This document shows, piece by piece, positions 46,043 to 53,630 of a stretch of DNA of 64,000 nucleotides; position 1 is the first letter of the stretch, and each line of letters starts with the position of its first letter. Location of the stretch: assembly GCA_947593515.1 (NCBI GenBank), contig CANQDQ010000002.1, positions 179,471-243,470 of the forward strand, given 5' to 3'. The notes beneath the pieces are model-generated. The model ran no database searches. It saw only the letters and a list, made by a program, of their open reading frames with translations, and was not told the DNA's origin. The position numbers and the translations under genes are program-made. Source of the stretch: an uncultured Bacteroidales bacterium. Its GTDB lineage: Bacteria; Bacteroidota; Bacteroidia; Bacteroidales; UBA11471.

Positions 46043-46076
46043 TTTTATACCTGAATGGCAGAAATCAGCGCTGCAA

Positions 46077-46676
46077 TTAAAAGACAAAACTCAATTTTGC
46101 ATTGACGGAATTTTTATATTCGTACCCGATCTGCCAGCCGGTATAATTCACGCCGATTGCCAACCATTTGAGTATCAAATAATCATAGCCGGCAGATGCC
46201 GATATGGCAAAGCGGGTGTTTTCTTCTTTCATCGTTTTCTTAACATCGAAATCGGAAATAGGTGCAACCGTTATTCCGTCTTTCGATTCTTTCGACACGC
46301 CCAATCCCACTGTTCCTTGCAAATATATTTTATGGCGGTTTATATGCAGCACATCGCCACCCAGCCCCAAACCTATCATATAATCGCGGACGCTGTTCAT
46401 CAAGTTGAAACTGTATGATATACCGTCTCTTTCGTATTCATCGAGTTTGCTCCCGTCATTGACACCGGCATGGAAACCGGCAAGAACGAAAATGCGATTG
46501 TGAACGTAATATTTGTATTCTATGCCGAGATCGTAACCAGTACCGTCCCACATTTCCGGAAAATATTCATACCCGCCGAACAGAGCGAACTGGCTCGTTC
46601 CCTTTTGCGCAAAAGCGTTCAGCGACAGCGAACAAAACAACAGCAGTACAACTTTTTCCATATTTTTCATCTTCAT
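46077..46676 (-). CDS. Outer-membrane beta-barrel protein
   Basis: A 199-residue protein with a signal peptide (MEKVVLLLFCSLSLNAFAQ) and alternating aromatic beta-strands typical of small OmpW/OmpA-like barrels (QFALFGGYEYFP, YDLGIEYKYYV, IFVLAGFHAGVN, KIYLQGTVGLGVS, FAISASAGYDYLILKWLAIGVNY), ending in LSFVF with a C-terminal phenylalanine as expected for BAM-inserted barrels. Function is unknown. The start at 46676 is used; an ATG five codons later is an alternative. It has its own promoter at 46696-46724. Confidence 0.85.
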   Translation of the reverse strand: MKMKNMEKVVLLLFCSLSLNAFAQKGTSQFALFGGYEYFPEMWDGTGYDLGIEYKYYVHNRIFVLAGFHAGVNDGSKLDEYERDGISYSFNLMNSVRDYMIGLGLGGDVLHINRHKIYLQGTVGLGVSKESKDGITVAPISDFDVKKTMKEENTRFAISASAGYDYLILKWLAIGVNYTGWQIGYEYKNSVNAKLSFVF

Positions 46677-46695
46677 AGTATTTGATTGTTTTTCA

Positions 46696-46724
46696 CAAAT
46701 ATAACGAAAAATATTATTTTCAAA
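46696..46724 (-). promoter_or_regulatory. Promoter of the outer-membrane barrel gene
   Basis: On the minus strand, TTTG (46721-46724) and TATATTTG (46696-46703) with 17 bases between, 20 bases before the start codon. Confidence 0.65.
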
Positions 46725-47000
46725 GCGAGCGGGCAATATTTTTCTACCCGAACTATAAAAAAAGAAAAAGATTTTCGGCTGTCGTTGCGACAATCCTCAC
46801 TCCCGTTTTCGGAAGCAAGCGTATGATTTTTTTCGCTTCGGCATAACGAATTGTTTTTCCTTTTTTTGTATCGTCCCCGCAAAGATAATATATAAAGATA
46901 GAAAAATAAAAACAATTTGCAAGAAATTTTTATATAAAATGCACATTCCCATAAAAAATTTATAAGAGGCTTGCATATCTTGTTTTATGCCAAAGCACTA
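46725..47000. other. AT-rich intergenic stretch
   Basis: No gene is supported between the barrel gene and the zeta-type toxin stop. A further minus-strand TATCTTTG lies at 46880-46887, which could start a longer barrel transcript or a small RNA. A short open frame downstream of it has no start codon or homology I can name. Confidence 0.5.
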
Positions 47001-47735
47001 TTATTTCATCTTTGATAAAACATATTGAAAAAACCAATTCGGCATTTGCTCTTGTTTCGGTGTCAAAGTCCGATTTTCATATTCTGCCAACAACTGCCAC
47101 ATTTCTTCACTATTATCAAAAAAATAGGCTCTGTCGCAAAGTGATAAAACATCAAATACATTCTCTAAGGATTTCGTGTATCGCTTCCTTATTTTTTCTT
47201 CCGGTACATCGTGCCCTCCTGAACAAACCCGTTGATAAACTCTTTTAATATTGATTTCAACATCTTTGGTCGAGATAAAATACAGATATATACGATACCC
47301 CAAAGATTTTGCCTGTTTGATATACTCAATCTTCCGGCTGTCAGACAATACCGTTTCTATCGTAAATTGGGGAACGACGCCTAACATATTTTGTCGAATG
47401 TATTCGGCTATAAAGGCAGAAATATATCCGTTGGCATATTGCTTCGGAATATACAAACAATTCTCTTTTATCTCCAATGCTTGTATGATAGAATCTGCAT
47501 CTTGCAATTTATCGAAAAAACTTGATTTTCTTAACGTTTTTACAAAAGACTCTTTATCGACATGAATTTCATAGTCATTAAAAGTCAATCCGCCAATAGC
47601 AAGTTTGTGTTGAATATCATCGGCATTAACAAAATATTTGCAACCGATTTTCTTATCAACGACATCGAAAATCGTTGATTTACCCGAACCATTCGGTCCT
47701 GCAAAAATTCTAAGCCGTTTTGTTGCCATTGTCAT
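47001..47735 (-). CDS. Zeta-toxin-like P-loop kinase
   Basis: A 244-residue protein with Walker A GPNGSGKST (residues 13-21), a conserved NADDIQHKLA block as in zeta toxins (substrate aspartates after the first strand) and ETVLSDSRKIEYIKQAKSLGYRIYLYFI in the middle. Zeta kinases phosphorylate UDP-N-acetylglucosamine or other metabolites and poison cell-wall synthesis. It starts inside the stop codon of a small upstream gene (ATGA overlap at 47732-47735), the usual layout of a toxin-antitoxin operon. A housekeeping P-loop kinase is an alternative reading. Confidence 0.82.
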   Translation of the reverse strand: MTMATKRLRIFAGPNGSGKSTIFDVVDKKIGCKYFVNADDIQHKLAIGGLTFNDYEIHVDKESFVKTLRKSSFFDKLQDADSIIQALEIKENCLYIPKQYANGYISAFIAEYIRQNMLGVVPQFTIETVLSDSRKIEYIKQAKSLGYRIYLYFISTKDVEINIKRVYQRVCSGGHDVPEEKIRKRYTKSLENVFDVLSLCDRAYFFDNSEEMWQLLAEYENRTLTPKQEQMPNWFFQYVLSKMK

Positions 47736-47986
47736 GGTAGCTGATATTCGCGTATCTCTATTTTAATATCTTTATTTTTGATATGTCCGATGATATACGG
47801 TTTATTATCTCTTATTTCCACGATATCGTGCTTTTGGGCAACGGTATAGGCTATATTATTTCGTTTTGCTTCGAGAATACCGGGATTTTGTCGCGGAAGA
47901 ATCGATTTTGTAAAGTTCCGAGATTCTTCACTCAACAATTTTACTTCCCTTTTACTCGGTTGTACATTTGTGTTTTTCCTTGCCAT
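47732..47986 (-). CDS. Putative antitoxin partner of the zeta-like kinase
   Basis: An 84-residue, basic protein (ARKNTNVQPSKREVKLLSEESRNFTKSILPRQNPG, then AYTVAQKHDIVEIRDNKPYIIGHI). No DNA-binding motif is certain and I do not recognise a family. Its stop overlaps the kinase start by four bases, so the two are translated together, and it is the promoter-proximal gene. Size and position are those of an antitoxin; the function is inferred only from context. Confidence 0.65.
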   Translation of the reverse strand: MARKNTNVQPSKREVKLLSEESRNFTKSILPRQNPGILEAKRNNIAYTVAQKHDIVEIRDNKPYIIGHIKNKDIKIEIREYQLP

Positions 47987-48005
47987 AATCCATTCTTTTT
48001 CTCAA

Positions 48006-48036
48006 CAAAAATACGCATTTCGGAGAAACATACAAA
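48006..48036 (-). promoter_or_regulatory. Promoter of the toxin-antitoxin pair
   Basis: On the minus strand, TTTG (48033-48036), 19 bases, TATTTTTG (48006-48013); about 20 bases before the antitoxin start. Confidence 0.7.
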
Positions 48037-48086
48037 TAAAATTGTTTCAATTAATTATAAAATACGCCAAATGCGTATATAAACGG

Positions 48087-48683
48087 TTAATCACCGCAGG
48101 GGATTTCGCCGTGCAAAATGCGGCTCACCGTATCGACCAAGAAACGGTGTTCGCACGCCAGTACGCGAGCCGCCAGCGTTTCGGCAGTATCGCCGGCAAG
48201 CACGGGCAGCGACGTCTGCGCTACGATTTCGCCCTCGTCGTAGCGCTCCTCGACACGATGTATCGTTACGCCCGTGCGGGTTTCACCGGCAGCCACGACG
48301 GCTTCGTGCACCCGTATGCCGTACATACCCTTGCCGCCGTATGCCGGCAGCAGCGATGGGTGGATATTGAAAATGCGCCGGCGGTAGCGGCGCAGCACCT
48401 CCACCGGCAGCATACGCATATATCCCAACAGAAATATCATGTCGGGAGCGGCGGCAGCGAGTACGTCGGTCAGTTTCGCCGCCAGCGCCTCGTCGCCGCC
48501 TTCGGTTTTCGTGCTCAGGTGGTAAGCCGGAATGCCCGCCTGCCGCGCCCGCTCCAACGCCTGCGCATCGGAATTGTTGCTGATGACGGCGCAGATGCGG
48601 GCGGCGATACGATGTTCGGACACGGCGTCGATAAGCGCTTGCAGATTGGAGCCTCCGTGCGAGGCGAATACGGCGATGTTCAT
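48087..48683 (-). CDS. purN: Phosphoribosylglycinamide formyltransferase
   Basis: A 198-residue protein with MNIAVFASHGGSNLQALIDA, IFLLGYMRMLP and FNIHPSLLPAYGGKGMYG, all typical of PurN. It transfers a formyl group from 10-formyl-THF to GAR in purine synthesis. The ATG at 48683 was chosen because the upstream extension overlaps nrdG. It starts 10 bases after the nrdG stop, so it is most likely the third gene of the riboswitch-controlled nrdD-nrdG-purN unit. Confidence 0.95.
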   Translation of the reverse strand: MNIAVFASHGGSNLQALIDAVSEHRIAARICAVISNNSDAQALERARQAGIPAYHLSTKTEGGDEALAAKLTDVLAAAAPDMIFLLGYMRMLPVEVLRRYRRRIFNIHPSLLPAYGGKGMYGIRVHEAVVAAGETRTGVTIHRVEERYDEGEIVAQTSLPVLAGDTAETLAARVLACEHRFLVDTVSRILHGEIPCGD

Positions 48684-48693
48684 AGGCGGGATT

Positions 48694-49185
48694 TCAGAGT
48701 TCCAGTTCGACAGCCCGCATTTCGCGCAAGGAGCGCGGCACGTCGATAATGCGCTGGTTGCGGCTGCCGCGAAAGCGCAGGGAAATATCCCGCTGCGCCA
48801 AGATGAACGGGCTATCGACAAGGACGTCGATATAGGAAAGGAATTTACGCGGTACGGGCTGCATCATCAGCGACTCGAAGAAGTAGCCGGTGTAGCACCA
48901 TATCGTCTTGTCGGTTTCGGTCTTGATGCGGGCAGCCAGCGCCGTCAGCGGCTCGGCTTGCAGCATGGGGTCGCCGCCGGAGAAAGTAACATTCATATCG
49001 GCTTCCCGTATCAGGTCGAAAAGTTCATCGACCGTGCGCATGGTGCCGTTGCGCATATCCCACGACTGGGGATTGTGGCACCCCTCGCAGCGATTTTCGC
49101 AGCCGGCAACGTAGATAGAGGTACGCAGACCGACACCATCGACCGACGTACCCTCTACTACATCGAGAACAGAAATGCGGCACAT
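48694..49185 (-). CDS. nrdG: Anaerobic ribonucleotide reductase activating protein
   Basis: A 163-residue radical-SAM protein with the CxxxCxxC cluster in AGCENRCEGCHN and the SAM-binding VTFSGGDPMLQ. It uses reduced ferredoxin or flavodoxin and SAM to form the glycyl radical on NrdD. The ATG at 49185 lies one base after the nrdD stop; a longer frame would overlap nrdD and lacks homology. Confidence 0.95.
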   Translation of the reverse strand: MCRISVLDVVEGTSVDGVGLRTSIYVAGCENRCEGCHNPQSWDMRNGTMRTVDELFDLIREADMNVTFSGGDPMLQAEPLTALAARIKTETDKTIWCYTGYFFESLMMQPVPRKFLSYIDVLVDSPFILAQRDISLRFRGSRNQRIIDVPRSLREMRAVELEL

Positions 49186-49186
49186 A

Positions 49187-51394
49187 TCATTTGTGGACGA
49201 CACGGTCGTGGAGTTCTGCCAGTTTCGCATGATTCCAGCGGTCGGTGGCGCCGACCAGATAACCGGTGATGCGTTGCAGACGGTCGATGTGCGTGCTGTT
49301 GCAGTTGGGGCACACTTCGAGCGACTCCTGCGCATCTTCGTATCCGCAGTCCATACAGCGGTTGCGGTTGTGGTTCACCGAGCCGTAGCCGATGTTGTAC
49401 TTGTCCATCAAGTCCACGATGTCCATGATGGCATCGGGATTGTGGGTGGCGTCGCCGTCGATTTCCACGTAGAAAATGTGTCCGCCGCGCGTCAGGTCGT
49501 GATAAGGCGCCTCGACTTCGGCTTTGTGTTTCGGGCTGCAATGGTAATATACCGGCACGTGGTTGGAGTTGGTGTAATACTCTTTGTCGGTAACGCCTTT
49601 GATGATGCCGAATTCTTTTTTGTCCTTAGCCGTGAATTTACCGGAAAGCCCTTCTGCCGGAGTCGCCAGCACGCTGAAATTGTGATGATAACGCTCCGAA
49701 AATTCGTTCGCACGGTCGCGCATATAGGTAACGATGCGCAACCCGAGCTCCTGCGCGGCGACATCTTCGCCGTGATGTTTTCCGGTAAGGGCAATCAGGC
49801 ACTCCGCCAATCCGATGAAGCCGATGCCCAGCGTTCCTTGATTGATGACGCTCTCTATCGTATCGGTCGGTTTCAGATTCTCGCTGCCGACCCACAGCAT
49901 CGACATGAGCAGCGGGAACTGTTTCGCCATCGTCGTTTTCTGGAAGTTGAAACGGTCGTTCAACTGGCGCGCCGTCGTTTCGAGCACTTCATCGAGTTTC
50001 GCGAAGAAGGCGTTTATGCGCTCTTCCTTGTTTTCAATAGACATACATTCGATAGCCAGCCGCACGATGTTGATGGTCGTAAACGAAAGGTTGCCGCGAC
50101 CTATCGAGGTCTTTTCGCCGAAACGGTTCTCGAACACGCGGGTGCGGCAGCCCATCGTCGCCACTTCGTATTTGTAGCGCTGCGGGTCGTCCGCCCGCCA
50201 CAATTCATGTTGGTTGAACGTGGCGTCGAGATTGAGGAAATTCGGGAAAAAGCGGCGGGCGGTAACTTTGCAGGCATACCGGTAAAGGTCGTAATTCCGG
50301 TCGGTCGGCAGGTAGCTTACACCCCGCTTCTTTTTCCATATCTGTATAGGGAATATCGCCGTAGAGCCGTTGCCCACGCCCTGATAGGTGCTTATCAAAA
50401 TTTCACGAATGATGCAGCGACCTTCGGCGGAAGTGTCCGTACCGTAATTTATGGAGCTGAATACCACTTGATTGCCGCCGCGCGAGTGTATGGCATTCAT
50501 GTTGTGTATGAATGCCTCCATAGACTGGTGCACCCGCCGCACCGTGCGGTTAATAGCCTGCTGCTTGATGCGTTCGTCGCCCGTCAGTCCGTCCAACTCC
50601 TTGTAGAGGTAATCGTCGATAGGCGCGTTGTAAAGGTGCGAATAATCGGCGTCCATGAATTTTTCCAACACTTTCACCTCTTCGATGTAGCTCAGCCGCA
50701 CGTAAGGCGCCAGATAGAAGTCGAAAGCGGGAATGGCTTGCCCGCCGTGCATTTCGTTCTGCACGGTCTCCATAGAAATACAGCCCAGTATGCTCGCCGT
50801 CTCGATGCGTTTGGCGGGACGCGCCTCGCCGTGCCCGGCGCAGAAACCGTTATTCAGAATTTTATCCAGCGGGTGCTGCACGCAGGTGAGCGACTTGGTG
50901 GGATAATAATCCTTGTCGTGAATATGGATATAGCCGCGTCGCACGGCTTCGCGCGACTCTTGGCTCAACAGGTAATCATCGACAAAAGGTTTGGTGGTTT
51001 CGCTCGCGAATTTCATCATCATGCCGGCAGGCGTGTCGGCATTCATGTTGGCATTTTCGCGCGTGATGTCGTTCGACTTGGCATTGATGATGTCGAGAAA
51101 CACATCGCGTGTCTTGGCTTTGCGGGCGATGCTGCGCTGGTCGCGATAAGCGATATATTTTTTCGCCACCTCTTTTCGGGGGCTTTTCATCAGCTCCATT
51201 TCCACCCAGTCCTGAATCTCCTCCACACTCATCTGTTCCCGTCCGTTGCAGGCTATGCGGTCGGTAATCTTACGAATCAGCGATTCGTCTTCGCCTTTTT
51301 CCGTCTGGAGCATTGCTTTGCGTATCGCCGCCATGATTTTTTCTTCATTGAAGCCGACGATGCGTCCGTCTCGTTTGATAATCGTTTGTATCAT
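49187..51394 (-). CDS. nrdD: Anaerobic (class III) ribonucleoside-triphosphate reductase
   Basis: A 735-residue glycyl-radical enzyme. It has an N-terminal ATP-cone (MIQTIIKRDGRIVGFNEEKI, about residues 1-95), the central reductase barrel and a C-terminal zinc site (CMDCGYEDAQ and CPNCNSTH) before the radical loop RITGYLVG (glycine at about 711). It reduces NTPs to dNTPs without oxygen and without cobalamin. The gene is preceded by a cobalamin riboswitch and followed by nrdG after one base. Confidence 0.96.
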   Translation of the reverse strand: MIQTIIKRDGRIVGFNEEKIMAAIRKAMLQTEKGEDESLIRKITDRIACNGREQMSVEEIQDWVEMELMKSPRKEVAKKYIAYRDQRSIARKAKTRDVFLDIINAKSNDITRENANMNADTPAGMMMKFASETTKPFVDDYLLSQESREAVRRGYIHIHDKDYYPTKSLTCVQHPLDKILNNGFCAGHGEARPAKRIETASILGCISMETVQNEMHGGQAIPAFDFYLAPYVRLSYIEEVKVLEKFMDADYSHLYNAPIDDYLYKELDGLTGDERIKQQAINRTVRRVHQSMEAFIHNMNAIHSRGGNQVVFSSINYGTDTSAEGRCIIREILISTYQGVGNGSTAIFPIQIWKKKRGVSYLPTDRNYDLYRYACKVTARRFFPNFLNLDATFNQHELWRADDPQRYKYEVATMGCRTRVFENRFGEKTSIGRGNLSFTTINIVRLAIECMSIENKEERINAFFAKLDEVLETTARQLNDRFNFQKTTMAKQFPLLMSMLWVGSENLKPTDTIESVINQGTLGIGFIGLAECLIALTGKHHGEDVAAQELGLRIVTYMRDRANEFSERYHHNFSVLATPAEGLSGKFTAKDKKEFGIIKGVTDKEYYTNSNHVPVYYHCSPKHKAEVEAPYHDLTRGGHIFYVEIDGDATHNPDAIMDIVDLMDKYNIGYGSVNHNRNRCMDCGYEDAQESLEVCPNCNSTHIDRLQRITGYLVGATDRWNHAKLAELHDRVVHK

Positions 51395-51439
51395 ATCCGT
51401 ATGAGGTATTAAATTTTACGTCCTGTTTCAGACGGGGAA

Positions 51440-51665
51440 GGTTTACACGACAAGCGATCTTGGAGCAGAGTTGTTGTGCAGCTTTCACCCGAAGCCGTTT
51501 CCGACAATGGCGCACCCGGCAGGTCTTCTGACTTGTTCCCTTTTGCCCGCCTTCCCGATGTTTCAAAATCAGTGGCACTTCGGGCAAAATTTTGTTCCGG
51601 AATTTACAGCTACGGGGATAGTTCCTGACTTTCACAGGATTCCCTTTTCATCTCTGAATTCGAGA
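51440..51665 (-). promoter_or_regulatory. Cobalamin (B12) riboswitch upstream of nrdDG-purN
   Basis: Read on the minus strand the region shows the conserved cobalamin-aptamer order: GGGAATCCTGTGAAAGTCAGG, then CCCCGTAGCTGTAAA, the B12-box region GCCACTG (about 51569-51575), a CGGGAAGG block and the closing GTCAGAAGACCTGCC. The core spans about 51510-51660; the sequence down to about 51440 probably forms the expression platform before the nrdD start at 51394. B12 binding normally turns such leaders off, here shutting down a B12-independent reductase when B12 is available. Confidence 0.88.
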
Positions 51666-51678
51666 ACCGAATGCGATG

Positions 51679-51710
51679 CAAATATATAATCGGGGAAATT
51701 TATTTCCAAA
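51679..51710 (-). promoter_or_regulatory. Promoter of the riboswitch-nrdDG-purN transcript
   Basis: On the minus strand, TTTG (51707-51710), 20 bases, TATATTTG (51679-51686), just upstream of the aptamer. Confidence 0.75.
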
Positions 51711-51943
51711 TATTTTTCAGAAAAGTTTTTCTTTTTGGAAAACTTTTGTTCTTCGACAAAAGTCAAGTAAACAATCGAATTTTACATATAAAATATTATT
51801 AATCAATATATTACAGTAATAAGATAAAGCGTTTTAATTTGTTAAAATGGAAAACTTTATGTTCAAAAACATTTTTCTTTTTCTATCACGAACATTATCA
51901 ATAAAATAATATAAATAGGATAAAACAACGAATTTGTTGCAGC
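51711..51943. other. AT-rich spacer
   Basis: Between the nrdD promoter and the stop of the lipid kinase I see only A/T-rich sequence, without a supported gene or clear hairpin. Confidence 0.5.
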
Positions 51944-52909
51944 TTAAATATCCAATTCGTGTTTGATCGTATCGACCACGTCGAATATCAACGATTGTAT
52001 CGGCTCCACAATCGACTTGCGCGGTTTCTTGCCCGGCACCAAAACTTTCAAGCCGCCTTTCACGCAGGAAATTTCTATTTTTTCCGGCATATCCACCGGT
52101 TCGCCGTCGAGGTGCATCACGCCCGACCGCTCCCGCGTAACGGTAAGCGCATTCGTCTCGAACGCTTTTACGTAAGGGCTGACCCACAGCCATTTGGTGA
52201 AAAGCTGCACGACAACGGGCAGCACATCTATCGGTGTAATGGGGTAAAGAATGGTAACATCGATTTTGCCGTCGTGCAAGTCGGCGCGCGGGGCGATATA
52301 GGCGTTGTTGCCATATTGGGCGGCATTTCCGCAAGCCACCACGAAGGCTTTTTCCTGTATCACGCCGTCGGCAGTCTCTATGCGGTAAACTTCATTCTTG
52401 TATTTCAGATATTCTTCGACGGCTTTTTTCACATAATTCATCGCCCCCCGATGCTTGCCTTCGGCAAATTTACGACTCACCCACGCATCGAATCCCATAC
52501 CGCAAGTACAGAAAAAGACTTTTTCGTTGGCTTTGCCGTAGTCTATCGATTCCACGACGGCGGTATCGAGCATCTGCAATGCCCGCTCCGGGTCGAGCGG
52601 AATGGAGAGGTGCCGCGCCAATCCGTTGCCTGAACCTATGGGTATGATGCCAAACGCCGTATCGGTGTGTATCAGCGAGCGTGCGACTTCGTTGCAAGTG
52701 CCGTCGCCTCCCACCGCCACGACATACGGATATTTTTTATCGACCGCCTCCTGCGCCAACAGCGTGGCATGACCGGCATATTCGGTATAGCATATCTCGA
52801 CATCGAAACGCGACGAGAGTATGGATGTTGCCCGTTCCGGTATGCGCTCTTTCGTGTGCGTACCCGATACGGGATTGATTATCAACAACATTTTTTCTTT
52901 CTCGTCCAT
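51944..52909 (-). CDS. Diacylglycerol/lipid kinase family protein (YegS/DgkB-like)
   Basis: A 321-residue protein with LLIINPVSGTHTKE at the start, the nucleotide-binding loop VAVGGDGTCNEVA and GSGNGLARHLSIP, the defining motifs of the DAGK catalytic family. It phosphorylates a lipid such as diacylglycerol, ceramide or sphingosine-like bases with ATP; Bacteroidota make sphingolipids, so a long-chain-base substrate is possible. A -7 element at 52934-52941 means a TTG at 52936 cannot be the start; the ATG at 52909 (MDEKEKMLL) is preferred, with an ATG at 52924 as alternative. Confidence 0.9.
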   Translation of the reverse strand: MDEKEKMLLIINPVSGTHTKERIPERATSILSSRFDVEICYTEYAGHATLLAQEAVDKKYPYVVAVGGDGTCNEVARSLIHTDTAFGIIPIGSGNGLARHLSIPLDPERALQMLDTAVVESIDYGKANEKVFFCTCGMGFDAWVSRKFAEGKHRGAMNYVKKAVEEYLKYKNEVYRIETADGVIQEKAFVVACGNAAQYGNNAYIAPRADLHDGKIDVTILYPITPIDVLPVVVQLFTKWLWVSPYVKAFETNALTVTRERSGVMHLDGEPVDMPEKIEISCVKGGLKVLVPGKKPRKSIVEPIQSLIFDVVDTIKHELDI

Positions 52910-52933
52910 TCCGTATATCGACATTACTTTTCC

Positions 52934-52941
52934 CAAAGATA
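52934..52941 (-). promoter_or_regulatory. -7 element of the lipid kinase gene
   Basis: TATCTTTG on the minus strand. It helps fix the gene start, because any start at or upstream of it would not be transcribed. Confidence 0.6.
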
Positions 52942-52992
52942 CGAGTTATCTTATTATTTACCAAAACAATTTTTATTTCCGCATAGTTTTGC

Positions 52993-53000
52993 TATATTTG
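52993..53000 (+). promoter_or_regulatory. -7 element of the HdeD-like gene
   Basis: TATATTTG, 76 bases before the start at 53077. Confidence 0.55.
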
Positions 53001-53076
53001 CTTGATGAAAAACGGCATGAAAGCGGAGCGTCCGCCCACGTTTGCCGCATAAAGGTCTAATTAAATTTTTAATCGT

Positions 53077-53595
53077 ATGGACTTTCTCATTAAAAATCCG
53101 CTTATACGCAACCTGCTCGTGATTGCTTTGGGCGGGGTGCTGATTGCTTACCCGCAACTCGGTCCGAAAATCGTCATCATGGTCATCGGAGCCCTGTTGG
53201 CGATACCTGCCCTGTTGGCGATTATCGGCTACATTTCGGCTAAAAAACAGAACGCGCCTCTCCCCGATTATATATTGGTAGAGAGTGTGGGAGCTTTGAT
53301 TCTGGGGCTGTTGATGCTGTTGATACCCTCGCTGTTCAGCACGATTATCACCATGACGCTGGGAATCATTCTTTTCTTGGCAGGGCTTTTGCAAATTCTT
53401 TCGTTAGCCCGCGCCGGACACGCGATGGCCATACCCGCAGTCATGTACATCGTTCCCGTGTTGATTGTCATCGCCGGCGTCATTACTTTCTTCAACCCGT
53501 TCGAGACGATAAACGCCATCATGATTATTTTCGGCATTTCGACGATTGTTTTCGGCATCACCGAAATCATTCGCTCCTACAAATACCGCGCTTAA
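53077..53595 (+). CDS. HdeD/DUF308 family membrane protein
   Basis: A 172-residue protein with six short hydrophobic helices arranged as repeated pairs (NLLVIALGGVLIAYPQLG, GALILGLLMLLIPSLF, AGVITFFNPFETINAIMIIFGIS), the pattern of the DUF308/HdeD family. In enteric bacteria HdeD is linked to acid tolerance, but the role in Bacteroidota is unknown. It is monocistronic and is followed by an AT-rich accessory gene. Confidence 0.85.
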   Translation: MDFLIKNPLIRNLLVIALGGVLIAYPQLGPKIVIMVIGALLAIPALLAIIGYISAKKQNAPLPDYILVESVGALILGLLMLLIPSLFSTIITMTLGIILFLAGLLQILSLARAGHAMAIPAVMYIVPVLIVIAGVITFFNPFETINAIMIIFGISTIVFGITEIIRSYKYRA

Positions 53596-53630
53596 AAACT
53601 GTATAGAATATTATATCTAAGTTGATTCTT

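Noticed and set aside
45906-46418. Plus-strand frame through REP copy 2
   Set aside because: The SGATYGRPALF-type peptide is only the translation of the palindrome, and the rest is antisense to the barrel gene.
46673-46915. 80-residue minus-strand frame upstream of the barrel gene
   Set aside because: It spans two promoter elements and low-complexity A/T sequence, without homology or a ribosome-binding site.
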